DNA from: FEB-12 sp964503315
GTDB lineage: Bacteria; Zixibacteria; MSB-5A5; GN15; FEB-12
Length of the DNA stretch: 64,000 nucleotides
NCBI GenBank assembly: GCA_964503315.1
Contig: CAZCZL010000003.1
Coordinates: forward strand, 62,001 to 126,000
Reading direction: 5' to 3'
Each line of letters begins with the position of its first letter. Position 1 is the stretch's first letter. The notes under the pieces were generated by a model. The model saw nothing but the letters and a program-made list of their open reading frames with translations. It ran no database searches and was not told the DNA's origin. Of this stretch, positions 8,408 to 18,700 are shown in pieces. A program made the position numbers and the translations under genes.

Positions 8408-11400
8408 TTACCGGAAATCTCTCGATTTGAACGCCATCACCTGTTGTTCGTACGGCACAATGGCGAAATGGTGGCCGATGACGTTGATAACGCTTTCCTT
8501 TCGTTCAACCGTTCCCCGCACTAGAATCACACTCGCATAGACGACGATCTTACGGTACCGTTTCACCAGATTCGGTTTCACGACGATATTCGAAAATCCA
8601 AACTCATCCTCAAGGGTCAGGAAGGTGAATCCCTTGGCGGTGCCGGGGCGTTGCCGTATCACGACCACTCCCGCGATCGTTACCAGCTTGCCATTCGAAG
8701 TGGTGAAGAGATCCTTGGACGCGATCACGCCGCGCTCGGTTAATAGTTCGCGGATAAGACTGATCGGGTGGCGTCCGGTGGAGAGATCCATCCCGCGGAA
8801 ATCCGCCGCGATGGTCTCCAGTTCATCCATCCTGGGGAGCATCGCGCTGCCGGTGTCTGATGTTTCGATCGGTAACTCTGCGGCCGAGCGATGCGCGGCG
8901 GCGAGTGTCTCCCAGAGCGCTTCACGTCGTTCAACGCCAAAGCAGGCGAACGCGCCGACCATGGCCAACTGTTCGAACGCATCCTGTGGAAGTTCGGTCC
9001 GGAAGATGAAATCGCGGATGGAGCGGAATGGCCCGCGTCGAAGCGCCGCTTCGATCTTCTCCTGCGCGGCCGGGCCGAGCTTTTTAGCGTAGCGGAATCC
9101 GAGGCGGACCGCGCCATCCTCGATAGTGCAATCCCAGAGCGATCTGGAAGCATCGATAGGGAGGATAACAACGCCGCGCCGTTTTGCTTCGTACAGGATG
9201 GTCGAGGTGGAGTAAAACCCCATCGGCTGAGCGTTAAACAGCGAGCAGTAAAACTCGGGAGGGAAGTAGACCTTGAGATAGGCGGAGACATAGACCAAAA
9301 GCGCAAACGAGGCGGCGTGCGACTCGGCAAAGCCGAAATCAGCAAAGGCGGCCAGTTGCTGATAGATGCGGGCAGCGGCGTCTTTGTCGATGCCGTTGCG
9401 CATCATGCCGTGAATCAGTCGTTCAGAGATCGCCTGCATCTTTTCACGGGAGCGTTTGTGTCCCATGGCGCGGCGAAGTTCATCCGCTTCGGAGGGAGTG
9501 AATCCGGCCGCCGCAACCGCGACCTGCATCCCCTGTTCCTGGAAGAGAGGGATTCCCAGTGTCCGTTCGAGGATCGGTTTAAGCGAAGGATGCGGATAGG
9601 TGACTGCCTCCTCGCCATTCCGTCGTCGAAGATACGGATGAACCATATCCCCCTGAATCGGGCCGGGGCGGATGAGCGCGACCTCGACTACCAAGTCATA
9701 AAAGCGAGTCGGCTTGTGACGCGGAAGAGTGTTCATCTGCGCTCGCGACTCTACCTGAAAGACACCGACCGTGTCGGCGGTGCAAAGGAGGCGAAAGACG
9801 CGAGGATCGTCGTAAGTCATCCGGGCCGGGTCGAGGGTGATGCCGCGATGTTTTTTCACCAGTTTGAGCGCGATATCGATAAGCGTTAACATACCAAGCC
9901 CCAGCAAATCGATCTTGATAAGGCGCATATCGGCGGCATCATCTTTATCCCACTGGATGACCGAGCGGTTCGGCATGGTGGCGTTTTCGACCGGAACGAG
10001 TTGCGATATCGGTTTGCGGGTGATCACCATTCCGCCGACATGGATACCGAGGTGCCGTGGGAAACGTTTGATCTTGCGGGTCAGGTCGATTAGCAGTTGA
10101 ACGCGGCGGTTCTTCAGATTGAGGTGAGCCTCGGCGGCCCGTTCCTCCAATTCAGATTGGTCGGTGTAATGATCCAGCAGTTTGGCGAGTTTGTCGACTT
10201 CTTCGAGCGAGAAGCCAAGCGCCTTGCCGACATCACGCACGGCCGACCGTCCGCGATAGGTGATGACCTCGCAGACCATGGCGGCATGGCGACGGTCATA
10301 CTTGCTGTAGACATACTGGATAACTTCTTCGCGGCGATTGTTGGCGATATCGATATCAATATCCGGGGCTTCTTTGCGATTCTCGGAGAGGAAGCGCTCA
10401 AACAATAACTTTAACTTAATAGGGTCAACCGCTGTAATACCAAGACAATAGCAGACGGCGGAATTGGCCGCCGAGCCGCGTCCCTGACAGAGGATCTGCT
10501 GCTCGACACAGAAGCGGGCGATATCCCAGACTATCAAAAAGTACCCCGCCAGGTCGAGCTTTTCGATGATCCGAAGTTCATGCTCAAGTTGATTGACCAC
10601 CGGTTCGGTTGGTTCGCCGTATCGACGATGAGCACCCTGATAGACCAGTTTCCGGAGATAACTTTGCGCGGTCTCGCCATCGGGGACAGGGAAGTCAGGA
10701 AGGGTGGTCTGCAGGTTCTCCATCGAAAAGCGGCATCGGTCGGCGATAGCGAGGGTGTTCTCGATTGCGGTGGGATATTTCCGGAACCGGTAGACCATCT
10801 GGTCGGCGGTTTTGAGATACCGTTCGGCGTTGGGATACAACAGCGCGCCGGCTTCATCGAGTGTGGTGTGATGCCGGATACAGGTCAGAACATCGGCGAG
10901 GCGCCGACCATCCAGATTGGCGTAATGAACATTGTTGGTGGCGACTCTCTGGAGTCCGACTTTCTGACCGAACTGATCAAGCAGTTCGCAGAGGCGATCC
11001 TGGATCGGGAGATTGTGATGCTGCATCTCGAGGTAGAAATTCTCACGCCCGAAGATATCGATGAACTGTCCGGCGACCGACTCGGCTTGTTTCTGTTTGT
11101 CAGTCAGCAAGAGGGTGGGGATCTCGCCCTGTTCACATCCAGAGAGCGCGATCAAACCTTCGGCATGTGAAGCGAGATTCTCGGGAGTGACCTTGGCATC
11201 TCCTTTTTTCCCGGCAAGCTGTGCCTGACTCAATAGATCGCTGAGATTGGCGTAGCCGGTTTCATTACGAACCAGCAGGGTCAGGTGATGACTGTTCGCC
11301 AGGGTGATCTCGGCGCCGATGATCGGGATGATATTCCGTTCCTGCGCCGCTTTGTGAAACTGCACGATCCCATACAGGCCGTTATGGTCGGTGAGGGCCA

Positions 11401-11515
11401 TCGCCTGGTAGCCCAGGTACCATCCCTGTTCCACCAATTGATCCGGGTCGGAGGCGCCATCCAGAAACGAAAAATTAGAATGGCAATGCAGTTCGACATA
11501 TGCTTCGGTCGCCAT
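8408..11515 (-). CDS. dnaE2: Error-prone DNA polymerase DnaE2 (ImuC)
   Basis: A 1035-aa C-family polymerase, shorter than replicative DnaE and of DnaE2 length. The N-terminal PHP domain begins YVELHCHSNFSFLDGAS, the DnaE2 form of this motif. The palm shows APDIDIDIANNRREEV, with the catalytic aspartates, followed by the fingers, a tandem helix-hairpin-helix region and a C-terminal OB fold (about residues 930-1000). It lacks the tau-binding C-terminal domain of DnaE1. The start codon directly follows the imuB stop (TGA then ATG), so the two are translationally coupled. In known ImuABC systems this subunit performs error-prone lesion bypass and needs ImuB to reach the beta clamp. The product here is assigned by family and cassette order. 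Confidence 0.96.
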   Translation of the reverse strand: MATEAYVELHCHSNFSFLDGASDPDQLVEQGWYLGYQAMALTDHNGLYGIVQFHKAAQERNIIPIIGAEITLANSHHLTLLVRNETGYANLSDLLSQAQLAGKKGDAKVTPENLASHAEGLIALSGCEQGEIPTLLLTDKQKQAESVAGQFIDIFGRENFYLEMQHHNLPIQDRLCELLDQFGQKVGLQRVATNNVHYANLDGRRLADVLTCIRHHTTLDEAGALLYPNAERYLKTADQMVYRFRKYPTAIENTLAIADRCRFSMENLQTTLPDFPVPDGETAQSYLRKLVYQGAHRRYGEPTEPVVNQLEHELRIIEKLDLAGYFLIVWDIARFCVEQQILCQGRGSAANSAVCYCLGITAVDPIKLKLLFERFLSENRKEAPDIDIDIANNRREEVIQYVYSKYDRRHAAMVCEVITYRGRSAVRDVGKALGFSLEEVDKLAKLLDHYTDQSELEERAAEAHLNLKNRRVQLLIDLTRKIKRFPRHLGIHVGGMVITRKPISQLVPVENATMPNRSVIQWDKDDAADMRLIKIDLLGLGMLTLIDIALKLVKKHRGITLDPARMTYDDPRVFRLLCTADTVGVFQVESRAQMNTLPRHKPTRFYDLVVEVALIRPGPIQGDMVHPYLRRRNGEEAVTYPHPSLKPILERTLGIPLFQEQGMQVAVAAAGFTPSEADELRRAMGHKRSREKMQAISERLIHGMMRNGIDKDAAARIYQQLAAFADFGFAESHAASFALLVYVSAYLKVYFPPEFYCSLFNAQPMGFYSTSTILYEAKRRGVVILPIDASRSLWDCTIEDGAVRLGFRYAKKLGPAAQEKIEAALRRGPFRSIRDFIFRTELPQDAFEQLAMVGAFACFGVERREALWETLAAAHRSAAELPIETSDTGSAMLPRMDELETIAADFRGMDLSTGRHPISLIRELLTERGVIASKDLFTTSNGKLVTIAGVVVIRQRPGTAKGFTFLTLEDEFGFSNIVVKPNLVKRYRKIVVYASVILVRGTVERKESVINVIGHHFAIVPYEQQVMAFKSRDFR

Positions 11516-13018
11516 TCAATCAAAGACCCCCTGAATGAACCAGCGCGCGCCGATGCGGTCATAAAAAACGAGATAGAGCTTCCGGTCGGTGGTCTGGATC
11601 TCGTAGTAGAGTCGGTCAAAGCCGGACTGCCACCATCCGCCGGAAAGTTTCCAGGGGCCGAAGGTTCGCTCGATGGTGTGGAGTTTCTGTTTGATGCGAA
11701 GGAACATCGCCTGCGCGCCGGTGGTGATCAAGTCTCCCGCGACCGGCGGCTGGAGGAGGCGAAGGCCGCTCAGGGAATGTCCGGCATAGGGTTGAGGAAT
11801 TGTCCGATCAGTTATCTCCCGCTTGAGTTTGTCGGTCGCCGGAAGGAGGCGGAAATTCTGTTCCGGGAGATGTGCCGCGCGGAGCTGCGAACGACAACAG
11901 CGGTATTCTTCGGTCAATCGGGCAAGTTGCTGTGCGGTATCTCCTGACGCCGCGCCGGTCGATTTCTGCTGAAAGGTCAACTGCTCGAGTAGCAGGATTG
12001 AGCTTTCCGGAATAACGACGGTGATATCAACGATACCGGAGGCCAGGTCGATCGTTTCCCCGTGTTGCCGCAACTGACGAAGGAACGGCGGGAGAGTCGC
12101 GCTCGGTTGGTCAAGCACGAGCGCGATAGTCAGGTCGCTCCTGTTCTCAAGGCGGCAGATGATATCAATATGCCGGCAACACCGTCCGGCCTGCTGGAGT
12201 TGTCCGAGCATTCGCTCCAGAAGGCGTTCGACATAAAGGCAGAGTGAACCGATATGGTAGAGCGGGAAACTGAGCGGCAGACGTTTGACCAGAAGCTCCG
12301 GCGGGATCTCAGGGAGGAATGTATCCGGATCATCGCCATTGGCCAGACGGGAAAGAAGCATCCCATCGGCGGCGAAGCGCTCCATCAATTCATTGATCGG
12401 AAAGGCTTTGATCTGGCCGATCGTGCGTAATCCCAGTTCATAGAGGGAATCGTGTGTCTCGGGCGAGATCGGAAGTAAATCGATCGAGAGTGGCTTGAGG
12501 AATTGGCGTTCACCGTTGGTCGGGACGATCTGACTTTTCCCCGGTTGACTTGTTTGCGCGGCGATGCGGGCGATGAACTTGTTCGACGCGATCCCGACCG
12601 AGGCCGGGAGTTTGGCGTTTTGTAGCCGGTCGATGATCTGCCGGGCAAAAGTGGTTTCGCTGTCGTAAATGAAACGCAGACCGGAGCCGTTGAGAAAAAA
12701 GAGACCATCCTCGGTCGACTGCACGAACGGGGAGAGCGTGCGGAGTATCTCGACTATGTTACGGGTGGCGCTTTCTTCCTGTTGTTTGTCCCGCACTTTT
12801 ATTTTCAGTCCGGGGCAGAGAGTGTGTGCCTGGGCGACAGTCAATTCCGGGCTGACCCCGAACTCCTTCGCTTTCTGATTGCAGAGCAGAAGCGCGGAGG
12901 AATCGCCGTCTTCCTCGGCGATCGCCAGGGGAGCATTGGCGAGTGACGGTTCGGCCTGCAGCCAGAGAGCGATGGGGAAATCCGGAACAGAGCAACATCC
13001 GATCCGAAGCGGCGTCAC
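11516..13018 (-). CDS. imuB: ImuB, catalytically degenerate Y-family polymerase
   Basis: A 500-aa Y-family polymerase relative. The first strand, where active enzymes have 'D-x-D-x-F-F', reads CSVPDFPIALWL. The 'S-I-D-E' catalytic pair is STEDGLFFL (about residues 101-109). The acidic active-site set is therefore incomplete, as expected for ImuB, which serves as an adaptor between ImuA, the beta clamp and DnaE2 rather than as a polymerase. The thumb and little-finger regions follow, with a roughly 100-residue C-terminal extension. It overlaps imuA by four bases and abuts dnaE2. I expect a clamp-binding motif in the C-terminal half but could not point to a convincing pentapeptide. Confidence 0.92.
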   Translation of the reverse strand: MTPLRIGCCSVPDFPIALWLQAEPSLANAPLAIAEEDGDSSALLLCNQKAKEFGVSPELTVAQAHTLCPGLKIKVRDKQQEESATRNIVEILRTLSPFVQSTEDGLFFLNGSGLRFIYDSETTFARQIIDRLQNAKLPASVGIASNKFIARIAAQTSQPGKSQIVPTNGERQFLKPLSIDLLPISPETHDSLYELGLRTIGQIKAFPINELMERFAADGMLLSRLANGDDPDTFLPEIPPELLVKRLPLSFPLYHIGSLCLYVERLLERMLGQLQQAGRCCRHIDIICRLENRSDLTIALVLDQPSATLPPFLRQLRQHGETIDLASGIVDITVVIPESSILLLEQLTFQQKSTGAASGDTAQQLARLTEEYRCCRSQLRAAHLPEQNFRLLPATDKLKREITDRTIPQPYAGHSLSGLRLLQPPVAGDLITTGAQAMFLRIKQKLHTIERTFGPWKLSGGWWQSGFDRLYYEIQTTDRKLYLVFYDRIGARWFIQGVFD

Positions 13019-13674
13019 GTCAGCCGTACCTCCGCCGTCCCCCCGTGTACTGTAAAGCGGCTCCTCGTTACGGTTGCGGTGATGATCCGCGGACCGCGAC
13101 GGGTGATCTCAAGGCGAAGCGAGGTGATGCTGGCCGGGATGAGCGATGAGTTATTTTCGGTCAGGAAGATAACCATCCCTTTGGCGCGGATAGTCTGCAA
13201 GCGCAGTCGGTGCAGCAACGTATAGGGGAGAGGGATCCGGTGCCCAACCAGGTCAATCACCACGCAACAGGCGAGGCGGTGACGGAATAATAGCTCGGTC
13301 GCGCGAAGTCCCGAGGCAAGCGTGTCGGGTCGGATCACCAGCAATCGTTCGAGATCAACTCCGCCGGTCATGGCGGCGGGAGGGAAAAGCGTCCCCTGCA
13401 GATCGATATACGCGGCGGTCCCGGTGCGGGTGATAGCCGACAGCATCACAAAGACCAGGCTGGTTTTGCCGGATGAGATATCGCCGGAGATCTCGATCAA
13501 CTGGCCGTAGGGGATGCCGCCATCGGGAAAGAGGCGATCCAGTTCGGTCGAACCGGTGGTGAAGCGGAGCGATGACCAGTCGGAGCCGGAGTAAAATGAT
13601 TCCGGCCATTTTTCCGTGATGAGATTTTTCAACTCATCAAGTGACAGCTTATTCCCGGCGGACTCTATAGGCAT
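13015..13674 (-). CDS. imuA: ImuA, RecA-fold accessory protein of the mutasome
   Basis: A 219-aa RecA/SulA-like protein. It has a RecA-type core with Walker A GDISSGKTS (about residues 64-72) preceded by LDRLFPDGGIPYGQLIEI, the typical RecA-core lead-in. A hydrophobic strand CCVVIDLVG near residue 137 stands in the Walker B position, but the acidic context is weak. In known cassettes ImuA (ImuA' in mycobacteria) recruits ImuB/DnaE2 to damage sites. It is the first gene of the three-gene cassette. Its ATG lies 28 bp from a LexA-box-like inverted repeat at 13702-13721. No strong Shine-Dalgarno is visible, only AGAAGT. Confidence 0.88.
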   Translation of the reverse strand: MPIESAGNKLSLDELKNLITEKWPESFYSGSDWSSLRFTTGSTELDRLFPDGGIPYGQLIEISGDISSGKTSLVFVMLSAITRTGTAAYIDLQGTLFPPAAMTGGVDLERLLVIRPDTLASGLRATELLFRHRLACCVVIDLVGHRIPLPYTLLHRLRLQTIRAKGMVIFLTENNSSLIPASITSLRLEITRRGPRIITATVTRSRFTVHGGTAEVRLT

Positions 13675-13701
13675 ACTGTTACTTCTAACCCCATTTAACG
13701 C

Positions 13702-13721
13702 TACTGCTCGTTTGTGCAGTA
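13702..13721 (-). promoter_or_regulatory. LexA/SOS-box-like operator upstream of imuA
   Basis: A perfect six-base inverted repeat, TACTGC-N8-GCAGTA, 20 bp in total, lies 28-47 bp upstream of the imuA start. Its geometry equals the enterobacterial LexA box (TACTGT-N8-ACAGTA), differing only at the sixth base of each arm. Since imuABC cassettes are LexA-controlled in known bacteria, this is the likely SOS operator here. No lexA gene is visible in the window. Confidence 0.6.
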
Positions 13722-13795
13722 TTAGGGTACGGTTTGCCTGATTATTGTCAATACCTTTTGAACTGGGAGGGGAGTTTGACGGTTAGAGAGCGGAA

Positions 13796-14275
13796 ATGGC
13801 AACCTATCAACTTACGCGCCGACAGACGCTTCCGATATCACTTCCGCAGGCCTGGGATTTTTTCTCCGACCCGCGCAACCTTGCGGTCATCACTCCGGAC
13901 TGGCTCGGATTTGAAATACTCGACAATCTCCCAGCTAAAGTCTATCCAGGGATGATCATCCGATACAAAGTGCGCCCGCTATTCCGTATTCCGGTTACCT
14001 GGGTGACGGAGATAACGCAGGTAACAGAGCCGGCGATGTTCATTGATGAGCAAAGAGTTGGGCCATACGCGCTCTGGCATCATCAACATCACTTTTGACA
14101 GGTCAATGGTGGCGTCGAGAATGTTGACATTGTCACATTCAAGCTACCGTATGGCATCTTAGGGACAATAGCCTATCATTTGATCGTGAAGCGGAAACTG
14201 AACGAGATCTTCGACTACCGCAACCAAGTCCTGCACGACCGGTTCGGCGCTGCTCTTTCCCCAGCAAAACAGTAA
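13796..14275 (+). pseudogene. SRPBCC-family protein interrupted by an in-frame TGA
   Basis: The frame opened by ATG 13796 encodes an SRPBCC (polyketide cyclase/dehydrase, START-like) protein. After 100 codons it meets TGA at 14096-14098, immediately after the family-typical GPYALWHHQHHF segment. The same frame then continues without any shift to TAA 14273-14275. It encodes the missing C-terminal half (NGGVENVDIVTFKLPYGILG, then KRKLNEIFDYR), which matches the family's conserved end. The total of about 159 codons is the normal length of these proteins. The gene is therefore complete except for one nonsense codon: a point mutation, a sequencing error, or less likely readthrough. These proteins bind small hydrophobic ligands in a helix-grip fold; no substrate can be inferred. 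It is divergent from imuA. Confidence 0.75.
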
Positions 14276-14335
14276 TTGCGTTTCGCGGAAGTATCTGGCA
14301 GATTTCAAGCCATTGCTAATCGCGAAAGGTTCAAG

Positions 14336-15721
14336 GTGATACAACTATCTTTTCACGGCGCTGCCGGTACGGTCACCGGTTCAAAATATCTCCTCGATGT
14401 CAACGGCAAACGGATCATGATCGACTGCGGTATGTTCCAGGGGACGCACGAACTTCGCGACCGCAACTGGAACCGCCTGCCGTTCAATCCATCGACAGTC
14501 AGCGCGGTGATCCTGACTCACGCGCATATCGACCATATCGGGTACCTTCCGCGATTCGTCAAAGACGGCTTTTACGGCACAGTCTTCTGCACCCCACCAA
14601 CCGGCGATATCGCGCGGATTTCGCTGCTTGATACTGCCGAGCTGCAGGTCGAAGATGCCGAGTATCGCAACAAAAAGAAGAAAACGCGCCACGCTCCGGC
14701 ATTACCGCTTTTTGACGAACGAGACGCCGAGGAGGCGCTCAAACTGATCGAACATGTTGATTTCGGAGAGTGGATTGAGTTTAGCCCAGAATTCAAGTTT
14801 CGCTATCATATAGTTGGACATCTCTTGGGGGCGGCCTCAGTCGAAGTGATCATGAATGACAAGGGACGTGAAGTGTCGATACTGTTCTCCGGTGATGTTG
14901 GACGATACGGCAATCCCTTGGTCAAGAATCCGAAAGAACCGCCGGAGTGCGATTATCTGGTTTGCGAGTCAACGTATGGCGGAAGGATGCATCCTGCCGA
15001 GGATCCGTATTTTCAGTTCGATGAACTGGTCGACCGAATTGTGGCCGAAAAACGAGTGCTGGTGATACCGGCGTTTGCGGTCGGAAGGACGCAGCAGGTG
15101 ATCTATTTAGTCGATGACCTGGTACGCCACAAGCGAATCGCGCCGATCAATATCCATGTTGACTCACCGATGGCCGTGGATGCGACGGATATCTATGTCA
15201 AATATCACCAGTACCACGCTATCGACCTTGAGCATTTGGATCAATTTGGCGCGGTGCTGAAAAGCAAGCGGGTGCATCTGCATCGAACCAAGGCATCCTC
15301 AAAGAAGCTGAATCACCTGAAAGGTCCCGCGATCATCATTTCGTCGAGCGGCATGCTGACCGGAGGTCGAATCATGCACCACATGATCAACCGGTTGCCT
15401 GATCCGGGAACCACAGTCGCTTTGGTCGGATATATGGCAGAAGGGACACTGGGGAGAAAGCTGCTCGATGGTGAACGGCTGGTCTACATCCACAAGATTC
15501 CGATCGAGGTGCGCGCGGAGATCGTGGTGGTCTCGAGCTTGTCAGGACATGCGGACTATCATGAGATACTTCACTGGCTGGAGCCGGTCAAGGCGGCGCC
15601 AAAGACCACCTTCATTACGCACGGCGAACCGGAACAATCATTGGCGATGGCCAGGCATCTACAAGAAGAGCGTGGCTGGACCACGCTCATTCCGAAACTT
15701 GAACAGACTGTTGAACTCTAG
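14336..15721 (+). CDS. Metallo-beta-lactamase/beta-CASP RNase (CPSF73/YSH1-like)
   Basis: A 461-aa RNA-processing metallohydrolase. The zinc motif HAHIDH follows the first beta-strands (about residue 60). Further ligands are in VGHLLGAAS and FSGDVGR. The beta-CASP signature elements follow: IIISSSGMLTGGRI (motif B/C region) and LSGHADY near the C-terminus. I start it at GTG 14336, where the protein begins IQLSFHGAAGTVTGS, the family's normal N-terminus, with GAAAGG five bases upstream. An in-frame TTG at 14276 would add 20 unconserved residues. Bacterial members are endo/exo-ribonucleases without the KH domains of archaeal CPSF. It ends four bases inside the convergent cusA gene. Confidence 0.9.
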   Translation: MIQLSFHGAAGTVTGSKYLLDVNGKRIMIDCGMFQGTHELRDRNWNRLPFNPSTVSAVILTHAHIDHIGYLPRFVKDGFYGTVFCTPPTGDIARISLLDTAELQVEDAEYRNKKKKTRHAPALPLFDERDAEEALKLIEHVDFGEWIEFSPEFKFRYHIVGHLLGAASVEVIMNDKGREVSILFSGDVGRYGNPLVKNPKEPPECDYLVCESTYGGRMHPAEDPYFQFDELVDRIVAEKRVLVIPAFAVGRTQQVIYLVDDLVRHKRIAPINIHVDSPMAVDATDIYVKYHQYHAIDLEHLDQFGAVLKSKRVHLHRTKASSKKLNHLKGPAIIISSSGMLTGGRIMHHMINRLPDPGTTVALVGYMAEGTLGRKLLDGERLVYIHKIPIEVRAEIVVVSSLSGHADYHEILHWLEPVKAAPKTTFITHGEPEQSLAMARHLQEERGWTTLIPKLEQTVEL

Positions 15722-18700
15722 GCCGTTGCCTTTGAATTCTCTGCCTTCTGTTCGCGTTTGATCTGCCAGAGCCGCCAATAGGTGTAGACGACCGGGATGA
15801 TCTCCAGGGTCAGGAAGGTGGAGCTGATCAACCCGCCGACCATCGGCGCGGCGATTCGTTTCATTACATCTGCTCCGGTACCATCCGCCCATAAAAGTGG
15901 GACCAGGCCGATCATGGTTGTTCCAACGGTCATTAGCTTTGGACGGACGCGCATGACGGTTCCTTCCATATGCGCCCAGATGATATCATTCAGGTCGCGA
16001 ATCTTGCCTGCGGCCTTGCGGCGTTCAAACGCCTGGTCGAGATAGAGAATCATTACGATACCGGTTTCCGTCGCTAAGCCGATCAAAGCTATTATTCCCA
16101 CAAGAGTCGCAGTCGAGTAGTTGTAGCCCAGGAAGTACATCAGCCAGATCGAACCGACCAACGCAAACGGGACGGAGCAGAGTACTATTAGCGTTTCCGT
16201 GAAATTGCGAAAGTTCAGATAGAGCAGAATGATGACAAGAATTATGGTCAGTGGAATGACAATCTTCATCCGCTTGGCCATCACTTCGAGCAATTCATAT
16301 TGTCCAGTCCAGGTGAGGTGATACCCTACCGGTATACTTATCTCCTTTGCGACGACTTCTTTGGCTTCGTTGACGTAGCCGCCGATATCGCGCTTAGACT
16401 GGTCCATGTCGACATAGACGTATCCGACGAGCATTCCATTTTCGTCTCGGATCATTGGTGGACCACTAACTATTTTCACCTCAGCGATCTGTCCGAGCGG
16501 GATAGCGGGCGCTCCTTCGGGGAGCACAAAGTTTGAGGCTCCCGACGACGGCGGCATGGGCGTTGTCATTGGCTGTGCCTGCATCGAAGGGCGACCTGAC
16601 ATGCCGCTGGAATAACCGCCCGGAAGGGGCGCTCCGCCCGGTACAGTCGACCCACCCGATTGCATTTTGTCCATTTGCGCGAACTCGACCTTCTGCCATG
16701 CGGCATAGTCGACGTACGGGTCGGATGAGGCCAGCATCGGTGATTCAAAGGAATAAGTCGGCAGGACGGGATATGCAGGGGTGAGAGCTCCCATCCCCGG
16801 CATTGAGTTGCCGGGTGTGGCAGATGCACGAGGGAGAGGGACGAGGACTTGTTTCAACTTGTCAATATTGTCCCTCAGATATCGCGGATAACGAACATTG
16901 ACGGAGAATCGGTTTCTCCCTTCGACCGTCATTTCGATCGGCATCCCGCCGATGGCGGTCTCGATGACGTCGTTTACGTCACGAATGGTCAACCCGTAGC
17001 GCGCGATGGCATCCCGATCGGGAATGATATCAATGTAGAAGCCGCCGGTATTGCGGTCGGAGAAGACGGAGCGGGTTCCCTCTATCTTGGATAGAGATTG
17101 TTCAAGCTCTATACCGATACGCTCGATCTCGTTCAGGTCGGTCCCGAATATTTTGACACCGATAGGCGTGCGAATGCCGGTAGAGAGCATATCAATGCGA
17201 GTCTTGATCGGCATGGTCCAGGCGTTGGTCCAACCGGGCATCTGCATAGCCGAATCAAACTGGGCAACCAATTCTTTCCACGTAATATGTCGTTCTTCTG
17301 GCCAGATAGCCCGGAAGGGTGGCTTGGCGAATTCCGGGATCACATTCGAGAACCATCTTTCCTGAGATACCGTACGCCACTCGTCCTGCGGTTTCAATTG
17401 AACGACTGTCTCAAGCATACTCAGGGGGGCGGGATCTGTGGCTGTCTCAGCCTTGCCCGCTTTGCCGTAGACCGAGATCACCTCCGGGAACTGCTTAATG
17501 ACGCGATCCTGATACTGCATGTATTGCTTGGCGGCTTCGACCGAGATATTCGGGAAGGTCGTCGGCATGTAGAGTATGTCGCCTTCGTTCAACGCGGGCA
17601 TGAACTCCGAGCCGATCTTCGGTATCATGGGAAGCGCGGAAAGAATCGCCATCAGTCCGATGGCGATCGTCGTCTTAGGATTGCGTAGCGCGACAAAGAC
17701 AAACGGCTTGTAGAGCTTGATCAGGAATCGCGAGACTGGGTGTTTCTCTTCGGAGTGGATCTTTCCTCTCAGGAGAGTCACCATCAGCGCAGGTGCGATG
17801 GTGACAGCGGTCACCGCCGCAAAGAACATGGCCAATGTTTTTGTCCAGGCAAGAGGGGAGAAGAGTCGTCCGGCCTGTCCGGTCAGCGCAAAGATAGGCA
17901 GGAAGGCGATCGTGATGATCAGCAGAGAATAGAAGATCGCGGGGCCGACTTCTTTGGCGGCGTGGATAATAACTTCCCTTCGCGGGATATTTGCTTTGGC
18001 CCGTTCCAGTTTCTTGTGTGCGTTTTCCACCAATACAATTGAGGCGTCAACCATCGCGCCTATCGCTATGGCGATGCCTCCAAGGCTCATGATGTTCGAG
18101 TTGATGCCCAGCAGGTACATCGGTATAAATGCTAGGCCCACAGCTATGGGAAGGGTGATGATCGGGACCAGGGAACTACCGAAATGAAGCAGGAAGATAA
18201 AGATCACGAGGGCAACGACTATTCCTTCATCAATGAGTGTCCCTTTGAGTGTGTCAATCGCGCGATTGATGAGTCCGGAGCGGTCATACACGGGCCGGAT
18301 CTCAACACCCGGCGGAAGTCCCGGCTCTATCTCCTCGATCTTGGCCTTGACGCGTTCAATCACCGCCAAGGCGTTCTCACCATAGCGCATGACAATGATG
18401 CCGCCGACAGCTTCGCCGATACCGTCAAATTCGCCGACGCCGCGTCGTATCTCCGGTCCATATGAGATTTCGGCAATGTTCCCCAGTAAAATTGGCGTGC
18501 CGGAGGAACTGGCGCCCAATGATATCTTGCGGATCGCGCCGAGATCCTGAATGTATCCCCGTCCACGGACGTAATACTCGCGTTCGGTCAGCTCTACGAC
18601 CCGTCCGCCGACATCGGCATTGGAACCGCGAATCGCGCGGACGACGTCGTTGATTGACAATCCGTATGCGCGGAGTTTGTCCGGGGAGACCTCTACTTGA

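Noticed and set aside
8891..9889. Long open frame on the plus strand, antisense to dnaE2
   Set aside because: It has no ribosome site, its product has no recognisable motif, and the opposite strand carries conserved DnaE2 sequence throughout. It is an artefact of the GC-rich codon pattern.
14093..14101. Selenocysteine reading of the in-frame TGA in the SRPBCC gene
   Set aside because: No bacterial SECIS-like hairpin with the expected loop was seen directly 3' of the TGA and no Sec-containing member of this family is known to me. A nonsense mutation is simpler.
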